Made by a program: the position numbers and the translations under genes
Assembly (NCBI GenBank): GCA_036394195.1
Contig: DASWFO010000289.1
Span: 1-44,640, forward strand
Direction of reading: 5' to 3'
Source of the DNA: DATJPD01 sp036394195
Lineage (GTDB): Bacteria > Pseudomonadota > Alphaproteobacteria > CACIAM-22H2
DNA: 44,640 nt
Shown here: one piece after another, positions 8,450 to 16,438 of the stretch
How the letters are laid out: each line of letters begins with the position of its first letter
How positions within the stretch are numbered: the stretch's first letter is position 1
Notes under the pieces: model-generated
What the model saw: only the letters and a program-made list of their open reading frames with translations
What the model was told of the DNA's origin: nothing
Databases searched by the model: none

Positions 8450-9094
8450 TCAGCCGGTCCGGCCGAGCAGGTCGCTCATGGTGACGAGCCGGATCGGCCC
8501 GCCGTTCTCGGCCCGGGCCACTTCGAACTGCTCGCTCGACAAGGTAATGCGGTCGACCCGGCGCAGGATGCGGCCGTCGGTGAGCGGGACGGGGGTCCAT
8601 GACACGATCCCGGCCATATCGCGCGGCTGGCCGGTGAGCGCGTGGAAGCGGCTGACCACGGTGACCGAAGCCACTTCACCTTCGAAGAAGCCGTGCTCCA
8701 CGGCGGTCTCCAGCATCTGCTCGAGCTCGGCGGTGAACACCGGCATCGACGACATGCCCACGATGTCGGCCGGCGCCATGCCGTGAATGCCGCAGAAGCT
8801 CGGGGAGGCGGCTAGGATGATCCGGTTCTCGTCGCACAGGACCGTGTAGCCGACGCTCGTATTGATGCAATGCGTCTGCAGCATCTCTTCGCGTAATTCG
8901 GCGCGGCGCATCACGTCGCGCAGCCGCCGCTGCATGCCGAGATCGGGAATCTGCCGGCCGCTTTCCCAGCGCGACACGGTCGCCTGGTCGACGCCGACCA
9001 GTTCGGCCAGCGCCGCCTGCTTCAACGTCCGCAGCCGCCGCAAGCGGCGTATCTGCGGACCCCAATCGGCTACTCCCCCGCCCGATATGCGCAT
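8450..9094 (-). CDS. XRE-family helix-turn-helix regulator with a PAS-like sensory half
   Basis: 214 residues. The N-terminal HTH (about 14-65) reads IRRLRRLRTLKQAALAELVG then VDQATVSRWESGRQIPD, a typical Cro/C1 helix-turn-helix. The remainder (about 80-205) looks like a single PAS-type sensor: CDENRIILAASPSFCGIHGM and the ADIVGM turn that often follows PAS strand A. The ligand is unknown. It has its own terminator downstream. A palindrome covers its start codon (see the operator entry), suggesting autoregulation. Confidence 0.8.
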   Translation of the reverse strand: MRISGGGVADWGPQIRRLRRLRTLKQAALAELVGVDQATVSRWESGRQIPDLGMQRRLRDVMRRAELREEMLQTHCINTSVGYTVLCDENRIILAASPSFCGIHGMAPADIVGMSSMPVFTAELEQMLETAVEHGFFEGEVASVTVVSRFHALTGQPRDMAGIVSWTPVPLTDGRILRRVDRITLSSEQFEVARAENGGPIRLVTMSDLLGRTG

Positions 9095-9100
9095 ATATGC
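9085..9100. promoter_or_regulatory. Overlapping palindromes at the start codon of the XRE gene (candidate operator)
   Basis: ATATGCGCATAT (9085-9096) is a perfect 12-bp palindrome and overlaps a second one, GCATATATGC (9091-9100). The ATG of the XRE regulator lies inside (9092-9094). A short AT-rich dyad in GC-rich DNA at the gene of a Cro/C1-type protein fits an autoregulatory operator. Binding is inference. Confidence 0.4.
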
Positions 9101-9203
9101 GTCATAGCCCCCTTATCACTGGCCAACGTATTCTCGAATCCTGGCGGCGTTCAAGCGGGCGCGAACCGCAAACGTGCGGCGCCGCGTAACATTCGGGGGC
9201 CAA

Positions 9204-9401
9204 ATGACGCAGAAATCCGCAAAGGCTTTTCCAGTCGAGAGGAAGGCGGATACGCAGGATGCCGCCTGGGCGATCCATCATTGCCTCAAATACATGTCCC
9301 AGGACGCGCTCGATCTCGGCATGAGCCAGACGGCGAATCTGCTCGAGATGATCGCGCATCTCGCCCTCGACGAAGCAAAGGCGCTGGGCGTCCGGCACTA
9401 G
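9204..9401 (+). CDS. Small conserved-looking hypothetical protein, 65 aa
   Basis: I do not recognise this protein. It starts MTQKSAKAFPVERKADTQ and is predicted almost entirely helical, with an amphipathic central part (AWAIHHCLKYMSQDALD, then a Leu/Ala-rich helix) and the end KALGVRH. A G-rich stretch (GGGGGC) lies just before the ATG. It has no signal peptide and no Cys motif. It stands between the divergent XRE regulator and the lipoprotein pair, 75 bp before the first lipoprotein. Its composition is protein-like rather than the Arg-rich composition of shadow frames, which is the main support. Confidence 0.55.
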   Translation: MTQKSAKAFPVERKADTQDAAWAIHHCLKYMSQDALDLGMSQTANLLEMIAHLALDEAKALGVRH

Positions 9402-9476
9402 CGGACGGCCACGGCGCCCCTTCCCGACCCAGCCGCACCGTGGCAAAGTCACGCAACGGTAAAGGCGGGGAGGGAT

Positions 9477-10165
9477 ATGCGTCACCGTTTCATCCACATT
9501 GCATTTGCGGCGCTGCTGGCTGCATGCACCGGTCATGATTTCGAGAAGCCGGCGCCGGACACGCTCGTCCTTGGAGCCACGACGCAAGACGAGATCGTGG
9601 CGAAGTACGGACCCCCGTACAGACAAACCACGGCCATCGCATCGAACCCGGTCGAAACCCGGATGACGATTCAGCTCGGTGGCTTCGATCGGGCGATCGT
9701 TTCCGGGACATTTGCGAGCCTGAGCACTATTACGCGGACAGGTCAAAACAGGTCCTGATCGGCGGCGCGCCAACCGAAAAAGCGATAGGCTTCGATTTCT
9801 GGAACGGTAAACTGTACGCCTACAACTTTTTCAGTAGCTTCAACTCCGATTCGACCAATTTTGACGAGACAAAAACCGCGCAATTAGAACGCGATCGAAC
9901 AACGGCAGACGACGTCGTCGTTCTGCTGGGACCACCGAGTGGCAAGGCCGGATATCCAGCTGTCCAAACGCCCGGCCAGGCGAAATTCACATACCTCTAC
10001 ATTGCGATCGAAGGTGGGCGACGCATCTCCAAACGCCTCGAAATTCTGTTTGGAGAGAACGGAACCGTTCGCGATTTCAGATTCGCGAGCGACTCCGCGC
10101 CCGCACCGGCCCCGAGTGGCGGCGGTGCGGTTCCGATCTACATCCCAACACCAAGAGGCAAGTAG
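9477..10165 (+). pseudogene. BamE/SmpA-like lipoprotein, interrupted by a single-base frameshift
   Basis: The reading frame starts at ATG 9477 with a lipoprotein signal (lipobox LAAC at residues 14-17) and a first T-x-DEIVAKYGPPY motif. It stops at 9756-9758. The sequence after the break, in another frame, continues as HYYAD ... IGFDFWNGKLYAYNFF ... STNFDETKTAQLERDRTT ... VVVLLGPPSGKAGYP ... RLEILFGENGTVRDF and ends at TAG 10163-10165. This aligns colinearly with the intact paralogue that follows. The alignment places the break at 9722-9725, where two bases stand in place of a codon: a one-base deletion. It is either a real pseudogene or a sequencing error. Confidence 0.8.
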
Positions 10166-10168
10166 TCG

Positions 10169-10891
10169 ATGGTGCGGAAAGGCCCGCTTGCTCCGGGCAG
10201 CCGGCATCTACTCGTATCGGTGCTGGCCGTCTGCATGGCATGCTCGGGTTGTGTCGGGCGCAATTTCAAGGCGCCACCCTCCGGTTTGTTGGTGCTCGGA
10301 ACAACCTCGTCCGGGGATGTCGTACGCGCACTAGGTGAACCATACCAACAGCGCACACGCGTCTTTGCTGGCGGCCAAGCAACGAACGCACCTGCGGCCG
10401 GGGGTCCATTCGATCCCGCACTGATCGATGGAAGTTACACGCTCCTGGTTTATACGTTCGCCGATGCGGGTGGAGCGCCGCTCGTCGGTGGTATTTCGCC
10501 CGCCAGAACAATGGCGCTCGAATTTTGGAATGACAGACTTTTTTATTACAGCTTGGCCAGCAGCTTCGCCGTTGAGTCGACGAACTTTGATGAAACGCAG
10601 GTCAGCAAAATCGAAAAAGGTAAGACATCGCAGCGCGACGTACGCGACATGCTGGGCGACCCTTCCGGACGAGCCATATACCCGGAAATCCAGCTCATGA
10701 ACGGGGAGAAGTATGTTTATTCGTATTCCGTCGTCCAGCCGCGGGAGTACAAGGCCGAGCGCAAGCGCCTAGAAATCCTCTTCGACGGCAGAGGCATCGT
10801 CGTGGATCTCCAATTCGTGGCTAACACTGTGCGGGTGACGGACTACACGATAGCCGCAACTTTTCCGCTCGTGATGCCGCGCGCTCGGTGA
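10169..10891 (+). CDS. BamE/SmpA-like lipoprotein with two LG.P repeats
   Basis: 240 residues. An N-terminal hydrophobic export segment (about 14-29) ends in a Cys-rich stretch (CMACSGC), so a lipoprotein is likely although the lipobox is not canonical. Two similar motifs are seen: TTSSGDVVRALGEPY (about 48-62) and GKTSQRDVRDMLGDPSG (about 151-167). Both follow the T-x-x-DV-x-x-x-LG-P pattern of SmpA/OmlA (BamE-like) domains. BamE is an outer-membrane lipoprotein of the BAM complex; this double-domain version is not BamE itself and its role is unknown. It begins 3 bp after the end of a damaged paralogue, a tandem duplication. Confidence 0.8.
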   Translation: MVRKGPLAPGSRHLLVSVLAVCMACSGCVGRNFKAPPSGLLVLGTTSSGDVVRALGEPYQQRTRVFAGGQATNAPAAGGPFDPALIDGSYTLLVYTFADAGGAPLVGGISPARTMALEFWNDRLFYYSLASSFAVESTNFDETQVSKIEKGKTSQRDVRDMLGDPSGRAIYPEIQLMNGEKYVYSYSVVQPREYKAERKRLEILFDGRGIVVDLQFVANTVRVTDYTIAATFPLVMPRAR

Positions 10892-10919
10892 TCCTGCTTC
10901 GACGCGCCCGGTCTGGCCG

Positions 10920-11906
10920 CTATTCGACTTTGATGTTCGCGGCCTTGATCACCGCGTCCCATTTGGGGATCTCGCTGGCCAGGAGCTTCGCGGCGTCGTC
11001 CGGGGTCCCGCCCATCGGCTCGGCGCCGAGCTGATCCAGCCGCGCCAGCACGTCGGTCTGTTTGAGGGCCGCGTTCAGCTGCCCGTTGAGCTTGCCGACG
11101 ATGCCGGGGGGCGTTCCCGCCGGCGCCAGGACCGCGAACCACGCGACCGCCTCGTACCCGGGCAGGCCCGCCTCGATCATCGTCGGCAGATCCGGCACCT
11201 GTGGCGAGCGGTGCGGGCCGGTCACCGCCAGGGCGCGCAGCCGGCCCTCCTTCACATGCGGCAGTCCGGTGATCATGAAATCGAACATCATGGACACTTG
11301 GCCGTTCAGGACGTCGACGACCGCGAGCGGATTGCCGCGATAGGGTACATGAACGATGTCGGCACCGGTCATCCGCTTGAACAGCTCGCCGGCCAGGTGA
11401 TTCGTGGTCCCGACGCCGCCGGAGGCATAGTTCAGCGTCCCCGGTGACGCCTTGGCCAGCGCGATCAGCTCACTGAGTGAATTCGCCGGCACGCCGAGAT
11501 TGATCTCCAGCATATGCGGCTGGCTCGCGATCAACACGACCGGCGTGAAATCCTTGACCGGGTCCCAGCCAAGATTCGCATACAGGCTCGGCTGGCTGGC
11601 GAAGGAGCTCGGCGTCATCAGGAACGTGTAGCCGTCGGGCGCCGATTTCGCGACCGCGTCGGTCCCGAGATTGCCGCCGGCGCCGGGCTTGTTCTCGACC
11701 ACCACCGGCTGACCGAGCGGCTCGGTGATCTTCTGGCCGAGAAGGCGGGCCAGCGTGTCGGCGGAGCCGCCGGCGGGAAACGGCACCACGAAGCGGACCG
11801 TCCGGGTCGGCCAAGTCTGCGCCGTCGCGGGACCGGGCCCGAACGCCACGAAGACGAGCATGCAAGCGGCCAGTCCCCCGGCCAGGAGACGTGCAAGAAC
11901 GGTCAT
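10920..11906 (-). CDS. Tripartite tricarboxylate transporter (TTT) Bug-family substrate-binding protein
   Basis: 328 residues with a signal peptide (cleavage near ATAQTWP, ~30). Bug/TctC hallmarks: WPTRTVRFVVPFPAGGSADTLAR, ENKPGAGGNLGTDAVAKSAPDGYT, and a later HVPYRG. These are periplasmic receptors for carboxylates or other small ligands. Only the receptor is present; no tctA/tctB membrane genes are nearby, so it is an orphan Bug protein, a common situation in alpha- and betaproteobacteria. The start MTVLARLLAGG was chosen because it opens the signal peptide; the longer frame is not signal-like. The ligand is unknown. Confidence 0.93.
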   Translation of the reverse strand: MTVLARLLAGGLAACMLVFVAFGPGPATAQTWPTRTVRFVVPFPAGGSADTLARLLGQKITEPLGQPVVVENKPGAGGNLGTDAVAKSAPDGYTFLMTPSSFASQPSLYANLGWDPVKDFTPVVLIASQPHMLEINLGVPANSLSELIALAKASPGTLNYASGGVGTTNHLAGELFKRMTGADIVHVPYRGNPLAVVDVLNGQVSMMFDFMITGLPHVKEGRLRALAVTGPHRSPQVPDLPTMIEAGLPGYEAVAWFAVLAPAGTPPGIVGKLNGQLNAALKQTDVLARLDQLGAEPMGGTPDDAAKLLASEIPKWDAVIKAANIKVE

Positions 11907-11964
11907 GTGGCGGTTTTCCCCCCGAGGATGTTTGCGACAGTCTTGCGAGCCGCGGAGCGGCCGG

Positions 11965-13341
11965 TCAAGCGCGGCTGGGCGGCGGAAACGTAATTGTGAC
12001 CCGCAACCCCGGCCGGTTGTCGGTGAGGGCGAGCCGGGCATCGTGGAGCTGGGCCACGGCCGCGACGAGACTCAACCCCAGGCCGCTGCCGGGCGTCGAG
12101 CGGCTGGCGTCCAGCCGGAAGAACCGCTCGAGCACCTTGTCGCGATATTGCGCGGGGACCCCGGGTCCGTTATCGGCCACCGAGAGCACGGAACCGTCGG
12201 GACCGGAGGTCAACTCGACGTCGATCCGTCCGCCCTCGGGCGCGCACTTGATCGCGTTGTCCAGCAGATTGGCCAGCGCCTGCGACAGCAGATGGCGGTC
12301 GCCGACGATGGTGACCGGCTGGATGGACGCGACGAGAGTCTGCCGCCGCTCCTGGGCGACCGGCTCGTACAGCTCGATCGCGTCCTGGGCCACCTGCGCC
12401 AGATTCACCGCCGCGAAGCCGGCGCGCGCGCGCCCGGATTCGGCTTCGGCGATGCGCAACAGGGCGTTGAACGTCGCGAGCAGCGTATCCGCCTCGGCGA
12501 TGCTCGCGTCGACCAGCCGGCGCTGCTCCTCGGGCTCCTCCGTCGCCATGCGCGCGGTCTCGAGACGGTGGCGAAGCCGGGTCAGCGGGCTGCGCAGGTC
12601 ATGCGCCACGCCTTCGGAGACGTGCCGGATGCTGTCCATCAGCTTCTCGATTCGATCCAGCATGGCGTTGAGGTTCTGCGCCAACTGGTCGAAGTCGTCG
12701 CCCGAGCCCTGCGTCGGCACGCGGCGGGCGAGGTCGCCGGCCATGATCTCGCGGCTGGTTCGATTGATCGCCTCGATCCGCCGCAGCGCCCCCCGGCTCA
12801 TCAGCAGGCCGCCCACAAGGCCCAGCGCCACCGTGATGGCGAGCCCCCAGCCGAACGCCCGCAGCATCACGCGCTGAACCTGCTGCAGCGCCCGGGCGTC
12901 GCGGCCGACGAGGAGATGGAAGCCGCCGGCCAGCCGGAAATGGCGCGCATGTGCCAGATAAGTCTCGCCGGGGCGGGTGGCGCGGTCGTGCAGCTCGAAC
13001 TCCATCCAGCCGTCGATGCTCTCCTGTGCGTCCGGCCAGCGATCGAGATTGCCGGCGATCGGAAGGAAGTTCGGATCGGTCAGCAGGTAGACTTCGCTGC
13101 CGGCGGGGTCGCGCTCGATCCGCTGGTGGATGACGTTGGCCAGGCCCTGGATGCCGGTCTGGCGATATTGTTCGGCGAGGCCGGTGATCTCGGCCTCGAT
13201 GGTCTCGTCCATCTGGCGGGCCATGTAGCCGGCGGTCGCCCAGTAGATGAAGCCGAACAGGATAATCACCGACCCGCCGAACAGGGCCAGATAAGCGAGC
13301 GCCAGCCGAAACGTCGTGGTGCGAAGGAGGCCGGTTCTCAC
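11965..13341 (-). CDS. Sensor histidine kinase (HAMP, HisKA, HATPase_c)
   Basis: 458 residues. Two membrane segments (about 12-37 and 164-182) flank a periplasmic sensor. A HAMP linker (about 182-235) leads to the H-box SEGVAHDLRSPLTRLRHRLE with phospho-acceptor His near 247. The N-box NLLDNAIK is near 358, then DNGPGVP and GSGLGLSL complete the ATPase. It starts 10 bp after the response-regulator stop, so the pair is co-transcribed. Together with the upstream degP gene this looks like an envelope-stress two-component system. The stimulus is not visible. Confidence 0.95.
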   Translation of the reverse strand: MRTGLLRTTTFRLALAYLALFGGSVIILFGFIYWATAGYMARQMDETIEAEITGLAEQYRQTGIQGLANVIHQRIERDPAGSEVYLLTDPNFLPIAGNLDRWPDAQESIDGWMEFELHDRATRPGETYLAHARHFRLAGGFHLLVGRDARALQQVQRVMLRAFGWGLAITVALGLVGGLLMSRGALRRIEAINRTSREIMAGDLARRVPTQGSGDDFDQLAQNLNAMLDRIEKLMDSIRHVSEGVAHDLRSPLTRLRHRLETARMATEEPEEQRRLVDASIAEADTLLATFNALLRIAEAESGRARAGFAAVNLAQVAQDAIELYEPVAQERRQTLVASIQPVTIVGDRHLLSQALANLLDNAIKCAPEGGRIDVELTSGPDGSVLSVADNGPGVPAQYRDKVLERFFRLDASRSTPGSGLGLSLVAAVAQLHDARLALTDNRPGLRVTITFPPPSRA

Positions 13342-13351
13342 CCGCGGGCGC

Positions 13352-14050
13352 TCAGCTGGCCTTGGGCGTCTCGACGTCCGCCGGGCGTAGACTGTAGCCG
13401 GCGCCGCGGATCGTGTGGATCAGCGGCTTGTCGAACCCTTTGTCGATTTTCTGGCGCAGCCGGCTGATATGCACGTCGATGACGTTGGTCTGCGGGTCGA
13501 AATGATAATCCCACACGCCTTCGAGCAGCATCGTGCGCGTCACGACGTGGCCGGCGTGGCGCATCAGGAACTCGAGCAGCCGGAACTCGCGCGGCTGGAG
13601 TTCGATCGGGCGGCCGCCGCGGCGCACCGTATGGGCCAGGAGATCCATTTCGAGATTGCCGACGCGCAGCACCGTCTCGCCGCGGCCCCCGCCGCCGCGC
13701 CGAAGCAGCGCCTCGAGCCGGGCCAGCAGCTCGGTGAAGGCGAACGGCTTGGTCAGGTAGTCGTCGCCGCCGGCGCGCAGGCCGCGCACCCGCTGATCGA
13801 CGTCGCCCAGCGCCGACAGGATCAGCACCGGGGTGCGGTTGGCGGATTTGCGCAGGCTCTCGATGAGCACCAGCCCGTCGAGGCCGGGGAGCATTCTGTC
13901 GACGATCAGGGCATCGTAGGTTTCGCCCATGGCCATGACGAGCCCGTCGGTGCCGGTCGCCGCATGGTCGGCGACATAGCCGCTCTCCTTCAGGCCCTTG
14001 ACGAGATAACGGGCGACTTCGGGGTCGTCCTCGATGACAAGAACACGCAT
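13352..14050 (-). CDS. OmpR/PhoB-family response regulator
   Basis: 232 residues from MRVLVIEDD. The receiver domain has acidic pocket E7-D8-D9, phospho-acceptor Asp near 51 (IVDRMLPG), Ser near 79 and Lys near 101 (LTKPF). A C-terminal winged helix (about 130-225) includes LQPREFRLLEFLMRHAG and DPQTNVIDVHISRLRQKID. It is a DNA-binding partner of the histidine kinase that follows. An in-frame ATG at 14119 would add 23 residues without domain content; neither start has a strong Shine-Dalgarno, and I prefer the one at the receiver domain. A tandem 21-bp repeat lies upstream. Confidence 0.95.
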   Translation of the reverse strand: MRVLVIEDDPEVARYLVKGLKESGYVADHAATGTDGLVMAMGETYDALIVDRMLPGLDGLVLIESLRKSANRTPVLILSALGDVDQRVRGLRAGGDDYLTKPFAFTELLARLEALLRRGGGGRGETVLRVGNLEMDLLAHTVRRGGRPIELQPREFRLLEFLMRHAGHVVTRTMLLEGVWDYHFDPQTNVIDVHISRLRQKIDKGFDKPLIHTIRGAGYSLRPADVETPKAS

Positions 14051-14143
14051 CGATGAGGCCGTGCTATTCGGGAATCCGTCGGAAGAGGGACGGAGAATGG
14101 GCGAAACAGCGTCGGTCATGATGCTACATCAGGCGGGCGTTCG

Positions 14144-14185
14144 CGAGCCAGTCGGCTTGCAGATCGAGCCAGTCGGCTTGCAGAT
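14144..14185. repeat. Two perfect tandem copies of a 21-bp unit
   Basis: CGAGCCAGTCGGCTTGCAGAT occurs at 14144-14164 and again at 14165-14185 with no mismatch; the unit includes GCCAGTCGGC. The 21-bp period equals two DNA turns. It lies between the degP terminator and the response-regulator start, where the promoter of the regulator-kinase pair should be, so it could be a paired binding site. A simple slippage duplication is equally possible. Confidence 0.75.
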
Positions 14186-14190
14186 AAAGA

Positions 14191-14226
14191 AACGCCGGCA
14201 GCTTCGGATGTGAAGCCGCCGGCGTT
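14191..14226 (-). terminator. Intrinsic terminator of the minus-strand degP gene
   Basis: AACGCCGGC-A-GCTTC pairs with GAAGC-C-GCCGGCGTT around a 6-nt loop, a long stem with one internal mismatch. On the minus strand it is followed by TCTTTATCTG. It lies 13 bp after the degP stop codon. The regulator-kinase genes downstream therefore probably use their own promoter or read-through. Confidence 0.75.
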
Positions 14227-14238
14227 CCCAGGTGCACG

Positions 14239-15819
14239 TCAGGACGTCGACTTCGTCAGCGGCAAGGCGACGAAGCGCTGGTTGTCGCCGCGCTGGATCA
14301 GGAACAGCACCGCCTTGCGCTTCTCCTTGGCGGCGTTCTGCACGGTGTCGACCACATCGCGTGGGCCGCTGACCTGTTTGTCGCCGACCTTCACGATGAT
14401 GTCCCCGGACGAGAAGCCGGCATCGGCGGCCGGGCTGCCGTTCTTCACGTCGACGATCAGGGCGCCCTTGGCGTTCTCCGGCAGGTCGAAGCGCTGCCGC
14501 GCCTGCTTGTTGACCGGGGCCAGCGACAGGCCCATGACGCTCGCCGGCTTCGCCGGCTCGGCCTGCTGGCTGGTAGGGGCGTTGCCCTCGTCGGCCGAGG
14601 CCGTCTGGTCGGTCGGCATGCGGCCGAGCGCTACCTGCACGGGGACCTGCTTGCCGTTCCGCCAGACGCCGAGCTCGACCGTCTTGTTGGGACCGGCCGC
14701 CGCGACCAGGCGGGCCAGGTCGCGGAACTGCTCGACCGGCTGGCCATTGACCGTCCGGATCACGTCGCCCTGGCGCACACCGGCTTTCGCGGCCGGGCTG
14801 GCGTTGTTGACGCCGGCAACGAGCGCGCCCTTGGCATCGTCGAGACCGAGACTGTCCGCGATCTCCTTGGTGACCGGTTGGATGCTCACACCCAGCCAGC
14901 CGCGGTCGATGTGGCCGTGCTCGCGCAGCTGGTCGACGATCGGCTTGGCAAGCGAGGCCGGAATGGCAAAGCCGATCCCGATGCTGCCGCCGCTCGGCGA
15001 ATAGATCGCCGTGTTGATGCCGATCACCTCGCCGTTGCGGTCGAACGACGGTCCGCCCGAGTTGCCGCGGTTGATCGAGGCGTCGATCTGCAGGTAGTCG
15101 TCGAACGGACCGGACTGGATGTCGCGGCCGCGCGCCGAGATGATGCCGGCCGTGACCGTTCCGCCGAGGCCGAACGGATTGCCGACGGCGATGACCCAGT
15201 CGCCGACCCGCGCTTTATCGGAATCGCCCCATTTGACGTAAGGCAACGGCTCGCTGGACTCGACCTTCAGGACGGCGACATCGGTTTTGTCGTCGCGGCC
15301 GACCAGCTTCGCGTCGAGCTTGCGCCCGTCGGTGAGCGTCACCTGGATCTTGTCGGCGTTCTGGATCACGTGGTTGTTGGTCACCACGTAGCCGGCGGGA
15401 TCGACGATGAAGCCGGAGCCGAGGGCCATGCCACCCTGGCCGGGCTCGGGGCTCTCGTCCTCGCCGCCGCCGCCGTTGCCGCCGTTACCGCCGCGCTGAT
15501 TGAAGAAGCGGCGCAGAAAATCCTCGAACGGCGTGCCGCGCAGTTCGGGAGGAATCTGGAACTGCTGGCTGCCGCGGCCGCGGGTACCGCCCGCGACCTT
15601 GAGCGTGGTCGAGACGTTCACGACCGCCGGCTTCACCTTGTCCACAAGGTCGGCGAAGCCGTCCGGCGGGGTGGCGAAGGCGAGGCTCGAGCTGAAGACG
15701 AACGCGATCACGCCGAAGGCTGCGGCGGCCGCGGCGCGGGATCTCCGCCCGAACTGGGTCGGAGGCGCCGATTCCGCCCGGGCCCGCGGCCGCGGCGCGG
15801 AAAGGATTGAGTCGGACAT
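14239..15819 (-). CDS. degP: Do/DegP-type periplasmic serine protease (copy 1)
   Basis: 526 residues. The export signal (hydrophobic 29-46, AFATPP) is preceded by an Arg-rich n-region. The trypsin-like domain has the triad His150 (TNNHVI), Asp180 (DDKTDVAVLK) and Ser254 (RGNSGGP). Two PDZ domains follow (about 300-390 and 420-520). A Gly/Asn-rich linker at 109-120 sits in the LA-loop region. It is a protease-chaperone for misfolded envelope proteins. The start was chosen at MSDSIL, behind AGGAG. It is upstream of an OmpR-type regulator and kinase on the same strand, the usual alphaproteobacterial stress arrangement. A second DegP lies at 39739. Confidence 0.95.
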   Translation of the reverse strand: MSDSILSAPRPRARAESAPPTQFGRRSRAAAAAAFGVIAFVFSSSLAFATPPDGFADLVDKVKPAVVNVSTTLKVAGGTRGRGSQQFQIPPELRGTPFEDFLRRFFNQRGGNGGNGGGGEDESPEPGQGGMALGSGFIVDPAGYVVTNNHVIQNADKIQVTLTDGRKLDAKLVGRDDKTDVAVLKVESSEPLPYVKWGDSDKARVGDWVIAVGNPFGLGGTVTAGIISARGRDIQSGPFDDYLQIDASINRGNSGGPSFDRNGEVIGINTAIYSPSGGSIGIGFAIPASLAKPIVDQLREHGHIDRGWLGVSIQPVTKEIADSLGLDDAKGALVAGVNNASPAAKAGVRQGDVIRTVNGQPVEQFRDLARLVAAAGPNKTVELGVWRNGKQVPVQVALGRMPTDQTASADEGNAPTSQQAEPAKPASVMGLSLAPVNKQARQRFDLPENAKGALIVDVKNGSPAADAGFSSGDIIVKVGDKQVSGPRDVVDTVQNAAKEKRKAVLFLIQRGDNQRFVALPLTKSTS

Positions 15820-16047
15820 GAAGCGGACTCCTGTGAAATGTGGGTCTGAATTCGGTCGACGTCCGGCAAAACACATGGTCCGCCGACGGTTCCCTGTCCA
15901 GATACCCGATCCCGGCTCACGCCCGGCTTTCCAACGGATTAAATCTTCGTAATGTGAGATCCGGAGGCCCGGCCCGAGATCGATGATTTCTCTGTAATGC
16001 GTTGAATTAGCATAGAATTCACAATTCGGCGTGATCGGGGCGCGGGT

Positions 16048-16419
16048 TCAGGAGCGGCGGCGGCTGGCGGTCGGCGGCACCCGCTTGGCCGCCTTTGCGG
16101 CGAGGGCCGCGGACAGTGCCTTGGTCGCCCAGCCGACCATGTCCTCGGCGTTCTCGATCACGTCGGGCGGGCATTCCATGTAGGCGCCCATTTCGATCTC
16201 CCGGTCCGGTCCGCGCTGGTAGCGGAACGGGCGCGACCCGGCCGCGACGAAGTCGCCCCGGTTGCGGTCATCGACCCGGAGATAAAGGACGTCTTTGGAG
16301 ACGAGGCCGAACATGGCGCCTTGCCGATACAGCCCGTGGCTGCGGAACATCCGGCGCGCCGAGACCCCGCCCCAATCGGTCAGGAGGTCGAGGACGTAGG
16401 CGACGAAGCCCTCGTGCAT
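16048..16419 (-). CDS. TfoX/Sxy N-terminal domain protein
   Basis: 123 residues matching the TfoX N-terminal fold: SARRMFRSHGLYRQGAMFGLVSKDVLYLRVD, shown here only by its two halves RRMFRSHGLY and MFGLVSKDVLYLRVD, then PFRYQR and MGAYMECP. The C-terminal helix-hairpin-helix domain of full TfoX is absent, and the protein ends in a basic tail. In gamma-proteobacteria TfoX/Sxy regulates competence; the single-domain alphaproteobacterial proteins have no established role. It starts 19 bp after the class I fumarase stop, probably in the same transcript. Confidence 0.88.
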   Translation of the reverse strand: MHEGFVAYVLDLLTDWGGVSARRMFRSHGLYRQGAMFGLVSKDVLYLRVDDRNRGDFVAAGSRPFRYQRGPDREIEMGAYMECPPDVIENAEDMVGWATKALSAALAAKAAKRVPPTASRRRS

Positions 16420-16438
16420 GCCGGGTGGCGATCCGCGG

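Noticed and set aside
9102..9773. 223-codon minus-strand frame over the small protein and first lipoprotein
   Set aside because: No recognisable domain. It opposes a clear lipoprotein start and its paralogue-supported frame.
11725..13467. 580-codon plus-strand frame opposite the histidine kinase
   Set aside because: Shadow of the kinase; His/Arg/Gln-rich and without domains.
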